Shown piece after piece: positions 1-11,800 of a stretch of 64,000 bases of DNA; within the stretch, counting starts at the first letter, position 1, and each line of letters begins with the position of its first letter. A program made the translations under genes and the position numbers. Below the pieces are notes generated by a model. The model was not told the DNA's origin. It saw only the letters and a list, made by a program, of their open reading frames with translations, and searched no databases. Source of the DNA: Trypanosoma brucei gambiense DAL972 (lineage: Eukaryota; Euglenozoa; Kinetoplastea; Trypanosomatida; Trypanosomatidae); assembly GCF_000210295.1 (NCBI RefSeq), contig NC_026742.1:186001-250000 (forward strand), in the 5' to 3' direction.

Positions 1-1548
1 CCGATGAAGCCGCGCCTTCCTCCTTCTTGTTGTCTCCCACCGTCCTGAACTTCATTTTCTTGCCACACCTCTTTCTAGCCGTGCAGGGTTCACTAATAGT
101 TTAGCAAGCACGACCTCGGCTATAATGTGGCTTCCTTCTACTGCTCATGTCCTTGGGTGCCCACATCCCGCGTTAGCGGGTACTGTGCATGAACGCTTCA
201 AAAATTATCGGCAAGAGCGAAAGGAACAATAATAATCTCCGATGCACTTCAAGTTTGTCAGCGGAACCCACTGCAGGACGGAAAGGAAAGTAATGATGGA
301 TGGATCCAAGAGCAGCACACCGACGCCGAGCTGACGTGTAAAGGGTAATAGAAAATCACCAAACGGTTAAGTGAAACAACGGTCCAATAATCACGACTGT
401 GTGAAAAAAAAAAGAGGAACCCGACACGCAGCAAAAACTGAAAACAGCAACAACATACCGACACCACCAAAAGCTACTTCGCTACTATTGTCATTTTCGC
501 TCATTTACATTGGAGAAATGGGATAAAGGTACATCATCTTGTGACGTCTCACATTTTGTCTCTTGTCAAAGGGAGCGTCAGGTGAAATAAACATACCGTA
601 ACATTCGCAACACCTAAACAAAACAGACGGAAGACTGCACGCACATATATGCACACATTTTTTATTTATCGCAATCTCCTGTCCTGCCTTTTTTTTTTCT
701 GAACTCCGCCGCACACTAATAAACATCGTAAATCAATAAGTCGAGTTGCTCATCAACGTGTATGACTCCTCCTTTACGTGTATATGCATATATATATATA
801 TATATATATATGAACCGACGGAGTGAACAAACGAAATAAAAACCCACTCAGCCGTGTCTTTGTCACGCCATGCCAGCTGCTTTCATGTAATGGGTGCTAC
901 TTCCTTTACGTGCTCGATTACTCAAGGCAAAATAAGAAGATAACAAACACAACCCAAATCCCCAGCGGCTCCAAACTTACCTTCCGCATTACAAATTGAA
1001 TGAATTCACCCCAATAATGTTTTGGAGTCGATACCTCCCTGTACTCAAGTAAACGTATGTATGTATTAGTGTACATACACTCTGGTGAATTGTAAACATT
1101 AGTTACATGTTCTCCCTCCTGTCAACCCTAAAGGCGGCTCTACACATGCCATTGGGGAGGGAGGGTGAGGGGGTAAAAACACGAACATTTATATGATTTC
1201 CATTTTAACAGGTTTGCATATCGCTCGAGTGTTTCTAGCCTGCGACTTATCACCGTCACCAACTAAATCACACATAATCGGTGGTGTTCCTTTACCCTGT
1301 CTTCACTTCCTTTGCAACAGTTTAAGCATTTGGAATTGAAGTAAATACACCTCCAGGTGTGTAAAAAATAATAATAATAATAATAAAGAACTAGCGTGTT
1401 CCTCTTGTATGTGTGTATGTACAAATATGGAAGAGGATTCACACTTTTAACGAAGACATGCGTCTGCAGCACACGAGTGTCACGTTTCTAAAGGGTTGGA
1501 CATACTAAGACCAGTGCAAAGTATGCAGAATCTTTCACCACAAGCCCC
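1..1548. other. intergenic / 3' UTR of repeat protein
   Basis: No convincing gene is seen. The stretch is AT-rich and holds a (TA)n tract at 781-811 and an ATA-repeat at 1367-1386. Most of it should be the 3' UTR of the repeat protein ending at 1549 plus the intergenic region before the next minus-strand gene. A minus-strand ATG at 53-55 opens a frame that runs off the left edge after 18 codons. It could be the start of the next gene, but it is too short to judge. Confidence 0.6.
781..811. repeat. (TA)n microsatellite
   Basis: About fourteen TA units in the region downstream of the repeat protein. Confidence 0.9.
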
Positions 1549-4500
1549 TCATCGTTCATTGTAAAGGTGAATGGCATTTTCCTGCGGTGTGTGCCTGCTG
1601 GGGACCCAAGAACGAACTTGAACCCTCGAGGCCACGGGTTGGACCCGAGTCATCGAGAACCGCGAGGGTGTAGGACCGACAGGTGTGCAGTGGTAATGCG
1701 CATTGGCGACTCGTGAAGCGATCCTCCCCAACCTCCTCGCAGTTTGGGACGTCGAATCCACTGTTGTACTCAAAGCGTTAGAACCGGTTGGAGAATATGG
1801 TGGTCCCCAACTGCTGGAGTGGTGCGACGGAGAACCAGGGGAAAGGCGATTCCAGCCATCCCTTTCCGTTAGCGTTGACGTACTGTCTTGGTAACTCTGT
1901 TGAGTGAATACGGGAGAAGGCATCCTTCCGCTTGGCGCCGCTCTCATGGCTGATTGAAGTGTTGGTGCCCATGAATTTGGCACCTGTTGTTGGGGGGATA
2001 GGGAGCGCGAAGCTCCCTGCACTATTTCACGTTGGTGTTCTGAGAAGGATAGGCTAAGGCGTTTTCTTTGCGGAGGTGGGTGGGGTTGCAGATATTCACC
2101 GCGACCCAGCTGGCCAGGCCCCGGTTGGGTACTCATAAAAGCTGAGCCTTCTGAGTGCGGTTCGTACAAACCACTGGTTTCACTACGCACCTCAGCGACG
2201 GGCGGTAAAGTAACGCGCTGACGACCCAACTCACCACCCAGTCCGCTGTTGGCTTTATTTTGATGTTGCTTTGATCGATTATAAGCATTGGAGACGGTGC
2301 TTCTCTTGGCTGGTAACCGCGGTGGCCGTAAGTTGACACCATCACCAAACCCTAGGTCTGGATACAGCCCAAGATACACAAGCCGCTCACCCTGGAAATC
2401 GGGACCAAAGGGCTCCGAGTTGCCGGTATCTTGTGCAAGATTCAGTTTTCGAGAGCTCCCTGATGATGACGGACGTGCGGCAGAAGCTATCGCATCCCTT
2501 GCAGCAACAGCTCTCAAACAAGATATACTACTTGCGGGTCTCTCACCAGTGACAGAGGGGGTGAAACGACTCGAAGTGCGGAGGGCGGGGGAACCCAAAG
2601 ATTCACTTCGGCCAGCACCTGGACGAAGGGAGCAGGGCGACCCACCATCGACCACCCATGGACGCCGATTTTCAGCTTCTGCAGACTGCAAAGACACGTT
2701 ACGACCAGTATTCTCCTCTTTCGTATCGTGAAGAACTCCATCGCAGCTGAAAACAACAGAGGGAGATGCAGCTGATTGATTCTTTTCGCGGTAATCAAAT
2801 GGGGAACTGCCGACATCCCGCGCATTCAGGACGCAGTGTTGGAGATCACGGCGCCGCGGTGCAGAAAAACGTGACGGTGTCCCCGACAATTTCGAGTGAC
2901 TACGCATAGATGATGACACATCGGGCAGAGCGCTAACACCTCCAGCTTCTTTATCGCTGACGTTAGCAATGTCACCACTCATACTGATAGTTGAACCTAC
3001 CCGTTCCGTGGACACTCCTTCCGGTTTTGGTGAGTCATCGGCATTGTTATTGGCTTCAGCAGTTTGACACCGCCTTCGATTATTTGGCAGTCGCGCAGTT
3101 TTTTCCTTTGATGATACACCGGCAGAGGCACACCCACTACCCAAAGCATTGTTCAGTGTGGTAATCACGGCATCACGTGCAGCGTCAACAGCCGAGTTTT
3201 TCACAGCACTCCTCAAAGTTGATCTAACAGCAGAGACTCCACCCCCCGTAGGGGCACCATCATAAATCATATTTGACATTTCTTCCGACGACCAGCGTAT
3301 AAACTCCTCACCATCAACAACTAGCTGAGCGCAGACATCAACAGAAACGACGATTGCTTCACCAAATACGACAGGCTCCACAACAGCAGATGAAAAACTA
3401 GTTAACTTACCGCCCCTTCGAATGTCAACAGATCCCACTTCATCCCCCTTCACCAACAACACATCAACATCCTTTGACAACGAGGAAATCTCTCGCGTTT
3501 CATTGCAGCCATCACCCTCAAAACGAAATACTTTCCCCTCCACACGAGAATTATCTAATGTAAGGCGATTAGCAGAAGGGACGTCACTACCAACAGATGG
3601 TACACCATCAATTTCAAAATCTTCAACATCTTCAGGAGCAGCTGTCCCTGTAACATCAGTTTTACTTCCCTCGCCATCACAAACAAATCCATCACTTCCA
3701 CCATCCTCTTTGCTCAGTTCCTTTGCATCATCATCAGCTGTGGGAATAGCTGCATCCTCTTTGCTCAGTTCCTTTGCATCATCATCAGCTGTGGGAATGG
3801 CTGCATCTTCTTTGCTCAGTTCCTTTGCATCATCATCAGCTGTAGGAATAGCTACATCCTCTCTGCCCAGTTCCTTTGCATCATCATCAGCTGTGGGAAT
3901 AGCTACATCCTCTTTGCTCAGTTCCTTTGCATCATCATCAGCTGTAGGAATAGCTACATCCTCTTTGCTCAGTTCCTTTGCATCATCATCAGCTGTAGGA
4001 ATAGCTACATCCTCTCTGCCCAGTTCCTTTGCATCATCATCAGCTGTAGGAATAGCTACATCCTCTTTGCTCAGTTCCTTTGCATCATCATCAGCTGTAG
4101 GAATAGCTACATCCTCTTTGCTCAGTTCCTTTGCATCATCATCAGCTGTGGGAATAGCTACATCCTCTTTGCTCAGTTCCTTTGCATCATCATCAGCTGT
4201 AGGAATAGCTACATCCTCTTTGCTCAGTTCCTTTGCATCATCATCAGCTGTAGGAATAGCTGCATCCTCTTTGCTCAGTTCCTTTGCATCATCATCAGCT
4301 GTGGGAATAGCTGCATCCTCTTTGCTCAGTTCCTTTGCATCATCATCAGCTGTGGGAATAGCTGCATCCTCTCTGCCCAGTTCCTTTGCATCATCATCAG
4401 CTGTGGGAATAGCTACATCCTCTCTGCCCAGTTCCTTTGCATCATCATCAGCTGTAGGAATAGCTACATCCTCTTTGCTCAGTTCCTTTGCATCATCATC

Positions 4501-7500
4501 AGCTGTAGGAATAGCTGCATCCTCTTTGCTCAGTTCCTTTGCATCATCATCAGCTGTGGGAATAGCTACATCCTCTCTGCCCAGTTCCTTTGCATCATCA
4601 TCAGCTGTGGGAATAGCTACATCCTCTTTGCTCAGTTCCTTTGCATCATCATCAGCTGTGAGAATAGCTACATCCTCTTTGCTCAGTTCCTTTGCATCAT
4701 CATCAGCTGTAGGAATAGCTACATCCTCTTTGCTCAGTTCCTTTGCATCATCATCAGCTGTAGGAATAGCTACATCCTCTTTGCTCAGTTCCTTTGCATC
4801 ATCATCAGCTGTGGGAATAGCTACATCCTCTTTGCTCAGTTCCTTTGCATCATCATCAGCTGTGGGAATAGCTGCATCCTCTTTGCTCAGTTCCTTTGCA
4901 TCATCATCGGCTGTGGGAATAGCTGCATCCTCTTTGCTCAGTTCCTTTGCATCATCATAGGCTGTGGGAATAGCTGCATCTTCTTTGCTCAGTTCCTTTG
5001 CATCATCATCAGCTGTGGGAATAGCTGCATCCTCTTTGCTCAGTTCCTTTGCATCATCATCAGCTGTGGGAATAGCTGCATCCTCTTTGCTCAGTTCCTT
5101 TGCATCATCATCGGCTGTGGGAATAGCTGCATCCTCTTTGCTCAGTTCCTTTGCATCATCATCGGCTGTGGGAATGGCTGCATCCTCTTTGCTCAGTTCC
5201 TTTGCATCATCATCAGCTGTGGGAATGGCTGCATCCTCTTTGCTCAGTTCCTTTGCATCATCATCAGCTGTAGGAATAGCTGCATCCTCTTTGCTCAGTT
5301 CCTTTGCATCATCATCAGCTGTGGGAATAGCTACATCTTCTTTGCTCAGTTCCTTTGCATCATCATCAGCTGTAGGAATAGCTACATCCTCTCTGCCCAG
5401 TTCCTTTGCATCATCATCAGCTGTAGGAATAGCTGCATCCTCTTTGCTCAGTTCCTTTGCATCATCATCAGCTGTGGGAATAGCTGCATCCTCTTTGCTC
5501 AGTTCCTTTGCATCATCATCAGCTGTAGGAATAGCTGCATCCTCTTTGCTCAGTTCCTTTGCATCATCATCAGCTGTAGGAATAGCTACATCCTCTCTGC
5601 CCAGTTCCTTTGCATCATCATCAGCTGTAGGAATAGCTACATCCTCTCTGCCCAGTTCCTTTGCATCATCATCAGCTGTAGGAATAGCTACATCCTCTCT
5701 GCCCAGTTCCTTTGCATCATCATCAGCTGTAGGAATAGCTACATCCTCTCTGCCCAGTTCCTTTGCATCATCATCAGCTGTGGGAATGGCTGCATCCTCT
5801 TTGCTCAGTTCCTTTGCATCATCATCAGCTGTGGGAATAGCTGCATCCTCTTTGCTCAGTTCCTTTGCATCATCATCAGCTGTGGGAATAGCTACATCCT
5901 CTTTGCTCAGTTCCTTTGCATCATCATCAGCTGTGGGAATAGCTGCATCCTCTTTGCTCAGTTCCTTTGCATCATCATCAGCTGTAGGAATAGCTGCATC
6001 CTCTTTGCTCAGTTCCTTTGCATCATCATCAGCTGTGGGAATAGCTACATCCTCTTTGCTCAGTTCCTTTGCATCATCATCAGCTGTGGGAATAGCTACA
6101 TCTTCTTTGCTCAGTTCCTTTGCATCATCATCAGCTGTAGGAATAGCTACATCCTCTCTGCCCAGTTCCTTTGCATCATCATCAGCTGTAGGAATAGCTA
6201 CATCCTCTCTGCCCAGTTCCTTTGCATCATCATCAGCTGTAGGAATAGCTACATCCTCTCTGCCCAGTTCCTTTGCATCATCATCAGCTGTGGGAATGGC
6301 TGCATCCTCTTTGCTCAGTTCCTTTGCATCATCATCAGCTGTGGGAATAGCTACATCCTCTTTGCTCAGTTCCTTTGCATCATCATCAGCTGTGGGAATA
6401 GCTGCATCCTCTTTGCTCAGTTCCTTTGCATCATCATCAGCTGTGGGAATAGCTACATCCTCTTTGCTCAGTTCCTTTGCATCATCATCAGCTGTGGGAA
6501 TAGCTACATCCTCTTTGCTCAGTTCCTTTGCATCATCATCAGCTGTGGGAATAGCTACATCCTCTTTGCTCAGTTCCTTTGCATCATCATCAGCTGTGGG
6601 AATAGCTACATCCTCTTTGCTCAGTTCCTTTGCATCATCATCAGCTGTGGGAATAGCTACATCCTCTTTGCTCAGTTCCTTTGCATCATCATCAGCTGTG
6701 GGAATAGCTACATCCTCTTTGCTCAGTTCCTTTGCATCATCATCAGCTGTGGGAATAGCTACATCCTCTTTGCTCAGTTCCTTTGCATCATCATCAGCTG
6801 TGGGAATAGCTACATCCTCTTTGCTCAGTTCCTTTGCATCATCATCAGCTGTGGGAATAGCTGCATCCTCTTTGCTCAGTTCCTTTGCATCATCATCAGC
6901 TGTGGGAATAGCTACATCCTCTTTGCTCAGTTCCTTTGCATCATCATCAGCTGTAGGAATAGCTACATCCTCTTTGCTCAGTTCCTTTGCATCATCATCA
7001 GCTGTGGGAATAGCTACATCCTCTTTGCTCAGTTCCTTTGCATCATCATCAGCTGTGGGAATAGCTGCATCCTCTTTGCTCAGTTCCTTTGCATCATCAT
7101 CAGCTGTAGGAATAGCTGCATCCTCTTTGCTCAGTTCCTTTGCATCATCATCAGCTGTGGGAATAGCTACATCCTCTTTGCTCAGTTCCTTTGCATCATC
7201 ATCAGCTGTGGGAATAGCTACATCCTCTTTGCTCAGTTCCTTTGCATCATCATCAGCTGTAGGAATAGCTACATCCTCTTTGCCCAGTTCCTTTGCATCA
7301 TCATCAGCTGTAGGAATAGCTGCATCCTCTTTGCTCAGTTCCTTTGCATCATCATCAGCTGTGGGAATAGCTGCATCCTCTTTGCTCAGTTCCTTTGCAT
7401 CATCATCAGCTGTAGGAATAGCTGCATCCTCTTTGCTCAGTTCCTTTGCATCATCATCAGCTGTAGGAATAGCTACATCCTCTCTGCCCAGTTCCTTTGC

Positions 7501-8728
7501 ATCATCATCAGCTGTAGGAATAGCTACATCCTCTCTGCCCAGTTCCTTTGCATCATCATCAGCTGTAGGAATAGCTACATCCTCTCTGCCCAGTTCCTTT
7601 GCATCATCATCAGCTGTAGGAATAGCTACATCCTCTCTGCCCAGTTCCTTTGCATCATCATCAGCTGTGGGAATAGCTGCATCCTCTTTGCTCAGTTCCT
7701 TTGCATCATCATCAGCTGTGGGAATAGCTGCATCCTCTTTGCTCAGTTCCTTTGCATCATCATCAGCTGTGGGAATAGCTACATCCTCTTTGCTCAGTTC
7801 CTTTGCATCATCATCAGCTGTAGGAATAGCTACATCCTCTTTGCTCAGTTCCTTTGCATCATCATCAGCTGTGGGAATAGCTGCATCCTCTTTGCTCAGT
7901 TCCTTTGCATCATCATCAGCTGTGGGAATAGCTACATCCTCTTTGCTCAGTTCCTTTGCATCATCATCAGCTGTGGGAATAGCTACATCCTCTTTGCTCA
8001 GTTCCTTTGCATCATCATCAGCTGTGGGAATAGCTGCATCCTCTTTGCTCAGTTCCTTTGCATCATCATCAGCTGTGGGAATAGCTGCATCCTCTTTGCT
8101 CAGTTCCTTTGCATCATCATCAGCTGTGGGAATAGCTACATCCTCTTTGCTCAGTTCCTTTGCATCATCATCAGCTGTGGGAATAGCTACATCCTCTTTG
8201 CTCAGTTCCTTTGCATCATCATCAGCTGTAGGAATAGCTACATCCTCTTTGCTCAGTTCCTTTGCATCATCATCAGCTGTGGGAATAGCTGCATCCTCTT
8301 TGCTCAGTTCCTTTGCATCATCATCAGCTGTGGGAATAGCTGCATCCTCTTTGCTCAGTTCCTTTGCATCATCATCAGCTGTGGGAATAGCTACATCCTC
8401 TTTGCTCAGTTCCTTTGCATCATCATCAGCTGTAGGAATAGCTACATCCTCTTTGCTCAGTTCCTTTGCATCATCATCAGCTGTGGGAATAGCTGCATCC
8501 TCTTTGCTCAGTTCCTTTGCATCATCATCGGCTGTGGGAATAGCTGCATCCTCTTTGCTCAGTTCCTTTGCATCATCATCAGCTGTGGGAATAGCTGCAT
8601 CCTCTTTGCTCAGTTCCTTTGCATCATCATCAGCTGTGGGAATAGCTGCATCCTCTTTGCTCAGTTCCTTTGCATCATCATCGGCTGTGGGAATAGCTAC
8701 ATCCTCTTTGCTCAGTTCCTTGCATCTC
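1549..8728 (-). CDS. giant 17-aa repeat protein, C-terminal piece (5' cut by gap)
   Basis: This is the 3' part of a giant acidic protein; its 5' end is lost in the N gap at 8729. From the gap to about 3705 it consists of roughly 98 tandem copies of a 17-residue unit, typically KELSKEDAAIPTADDDA, encoded by 51 bp. Variable sites are A/V at position 8, SK/GR/GK at positions 4-5 and rare D-to-Y changes. The repeats are followed by a unique tail of about 720 residues, rich in Ser, Arg and Pro, ending at a TGA at 1549-1551. The unit carries a net negative charge, and the tail is basic and looks disordered. Large repetitive proteins of this kind in trypanosomes are often cytoskeletal or immunodominant, but I do not recognise this one. 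The last bases before the gap lack one T and two further bases relative to the repeat consensus, which breaks the frame there and probably reflects poor sequence at a contig end. Confidence 0.85.
2514..4351. repeat. duplicated segment, copy 1 (matches 8831-10668)
   Basis: This segment is the same as 8831-10668 at a constant offset of 6317 bp. It covers part of the unique C-terminal tail and the first 12-13 repeats of the array. The two copies first differ near 4352/10669, within the repeats, and their repeat-variant patterns then disagree. A second copy starting directly at an N gap points to two overlapping contigs or alleles, or to a tandem gene duplication. Confidence 0.9.
3705..8728 (-). 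repeat. 51-bp tandem repeat array, about 98 copies
   Basis: Near-perfect 51-bp direct repeats encode the 17-residue unit on the minus strand. Differences are single bases: a synonymous Pro codon change (CCC/CCT), GCA/GTA giving Ala or Val, and a linked pair of changes turning Ser-Lys into Gly-Arg. Because 51 is a multiple of three and the unit has no stop in several frames, long antisense open frames appear on the plus strand; they are by-products of the repeat. Confidence 0.97.
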
Positions 8729-8828
8729 NNNNNNNNNNNNNNNNNNNNNNNNNNNNNNNNNNNNNNNNNNNNNNNNNNNNNNNNNNNNNNNNNNNNNNNN
8801 NNNNNNNNNNNNNNNNNNNNNNNNNNNN
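8729..8828. other. assembly gap (100 N)
   Basis: Exactly 100 N, the usual placeholder for a gap of unknown size. On its left is the unfinished 51-bp repeat array; on its right is unique C-terminal tail sequence that is also found at 2514. Any reading frame drawn across it is meaningless. Confidence 0.99.
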
Positions 8829-11800
8829 TGTCAAACAAGATATACTACTTGCGGGTCTCTCACCAGTGACAGAGGGGGTGAAACGACTCGAAGTGCGGAG
8901 GGCGGGGGAACCCAAAGATTCACTTCGGCCAGCACCTGGACGAAGGGAGCAGGGCGACCCACCATCGACCACCCATGGACGCCGATTTTCAGCTTCTGCA
9001 GACTGCAAAGACACGTTACGACCAGTATTCTCCTCTTTCGTATCGTGAAGAACTCCATCGCAGCTGAAAACAACAGAGGGAGATGCAGCTGATTGATTCT
9101 TTTCGCGGTAATCAAATGGGGAACTGCCGACATCCCGCGCATTCAGGACGCAGTGTTGGAGATCACGGCGCCGCGGTGCAGAAAAACGTGACGGTGTCCC
9201 CGACAATTTCGAGTGACTACGCATAGATGATGACACATCGGGCAGAGCGCTAACACCTCCAGCTTCTTTATCGCTGACGTTAGCAATGTCACCACTCATA
9301 CTGATAGTTGAACCTACCCGTTCCGTGGACACTCCTTCCGGTTTTGGTGAGTCATCGGCATTGTTATTGGCTTCAGCAGTTTGACACCGCCTTCGATTAT
9401 TTGGCAGTCGCGCAGTTTTTTCCTTTGATGATACACCGGCAGAGGCACACCCACTACCCAAAGCATTGTTCAGTGTGGTAATCACGGCATCACGTGCAGC
9501 GTCAACAGCCGAGTTTTTCACAGCACTCCTCAAAGTTGATCTAACAGCAGAGACTCCACCCCCCGTAGGGGCACCATCATAAATCATATTTGACATTTCT
9601 TCCGACGACCAGCGTATAAACTCCTCACCATCAACAACTAGCTGAGCGCAGACATCAACAGAAACGACGATTGCTTCACCAAATACGACAGGCTCCACAA
9701 CAGCAGATGAAAAACTAGTTAACTTACCGCCCCTTCGAATGTCAACAGATCCCACTTCATCCCCCTTCACCAACAACACATCAACATCCTTTGACAACGA
9801 GGAAATCTCTCGCGTTTCATTGCAGCCATCACCCTCAAAACGAAATACTTTCCCCTCCACACGAGAATTATCTAATGTAAGGCGATTAGCAGAAGGGACG
9901 TCACTACCAACAGATGGTACACCATCAATTTCAAAATCTTCAACATCTTCAGGAGCAGCTGTCCCTGTAACATCAGTTTTACTTCCCTCGCCATCACAAA
10001 CAAATCCATCACTTCCACCATCCTCTTTGCTCAGTTCCTTTGCATCATCATCAGCTGTGGGAATAGCTGCATCCTCTTTGCTCAGTTCCTTTGCATCATC
10101 ATCAGCTGTGGGAATGGCTGCATCTTCTTTGCTCAGTTCCTTTGCATCATCATCAGCTGTAGGAATAGCTACATCCTCTCTGCCCAGTTCCTTTGCATCA
10201 TCATCAGCTGTGGGAATAGCTACATCCTCTTTGCTCAGTTCCTTTGCATCATCATCAGCTGTAGGAATAGCTACATCCTCTTTGCTCAGTTCCTTTGCAT
10301 CATCATCAGCTGTAGGAATAGCTACATCCTCTCTGCCCAGTTCCTTTGCATCATCATCAGCTGTAGGAATAGCTACATCCTCTTTGCTCAGTTCCTTTGC
10401 ATCATCATCAGCTGTAGGAATAGCTACATCCTCTTTGCTCAGTTCCTTTGCATCATCATCAGCTGTGGGAATAGCTACATCCTCTTTGCTCAGTTCCTTT
10501 GCATCATCATCAGCTGTAGGAATAGCTACATCCTCTTTGCTCAGTTCCTTTGCATCATCATCAGCTGTAGGAATAGCTGCATCCTCTTTGCTCAGTTCCT
10601 TTGCATCATCATCAGCTGTGGGAATAGCTGCATCCTCTTTGCTCAGTTCCTTTGCATCATCATCAGCTGTAGGAATAGCTGCATCCTCTTTGCTCAGTTC
10701 CTTTGCATCATCATCAGCTGTGGGAATAGCTACATCCTCTCTGCCCAGTTCCTTTGCATCATCATCAGCTGTAGGAATAGCTACATCCTCTTTGCCCAGT
10801 TCCTTTGCATCATCATCAGCTGTAGGAATAGCTGCATCCTCTTTGCCCAGTTCCTTTGCATCATCATCAGCTGTAGGAATAGCTACATCCTCTTTGCTCA
10901 GTTCCTTTGCATCATCATCAGCTGTGGGAATAGCTGCATCCTCTTTGCTCAGTTCCTTTGCATCATCATCAGCTGTGGGAATAGCTGCATCCTCTTTGCT
11001 CAGTTCCTTTGCATCATCATCAGCTGTGGGAATAGCTACATCCTCTTTGCTCAGTTCCTTTGCATCATCATCAGCTGTAGGAATAGCTACATCCTCTTTG
11101 CTCAGTTCCTTTGCATCATCATCAGCTGTGGGAATAGCTGCATCCTCTTTGCTCAGTTCCTTTGCATCATCATCAGCTGTAGGAATAGCTGCATCCTCTT
11201 TGCTCAGTTCCTTTGCATCATCATCAGCTGTGGGAATAGCTACATCCTCTTTGCTCAGTTCCTTTGCATCATCATCAGCTGTAGGAATAGCTACATCCTC
11301 TTTGCTCAGTTCCTTTGCATCATCATCAGCTGTGGGAATAGCTGCATCCTCTTTGCTCAGTTCCTTTGCATCATCATCGGCTGTGGGAATAGCTGCATCC
11401 TCTTTGCTCAGTTCCTTTGCATCATCATCAGCTGTGGGAATAGCTGCATCCTCTTTGCTCAGTTCCTTTGCATCATCATCAGCTGTGGGAATAGCTGCAT
11501 CCTCTTTGCTCAGTTCCTTTGCATCATCATCGGCTGTGGGAATAGCTACATCCTCTTTGCTCAGTTCCTTTGCATCATCATCAGCTGTAGGAATAGCTAC
11601 ATCCTCTTTGCTCAGTTCCTTTGCATCATCATCAGCTGTGGGAATAGCTACATCCTCTTTGCTCAGTTCCTTTGCATCATCATCAGCTGTGGGAATAGCT
11701 GCATCCTCTTTGCTCAGTTCCTTTGCATCATCATCAGCTGTGGGAATAGCTGCATCCTCTCTGCCCAGTTCCTTTGCATCATCATAGGCTGTGGGAATAG

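Noticed and set aside
1..55. Possible start of another minus-strand gene at the left edge (ATG at 53-55)
   Set aside because: Only 18 codons are visible and no clear acceptor precedes it, so it is mentioned but not called.
3705..8728. Possible CRISPR-like array
   Set aside because: The repeats are contiguous 51-bp coding units with no spacers, in a eukaryotic genome.
1549..8838. Single continuous reading frame across the N gap
   Set aside because: The frame is an artefact of translating N; the bases next to the gap are a broken repeat, and the right side is C-terminal tail sequence, so the pieces cannot join there.
3422..11787. Long plus-strand frames made of a Ser/Ala/Gly-rich 17-residue repeat (3422-4960, 4964-8869, 9739-11787)
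   Set aside because: They are the antisense of the minus-strand 51-bp repeat. The unit length is a multiple of three, so every frame without a stop stays open. They are broken where a codon change creates TAG, and no plus-strand gene context exists.
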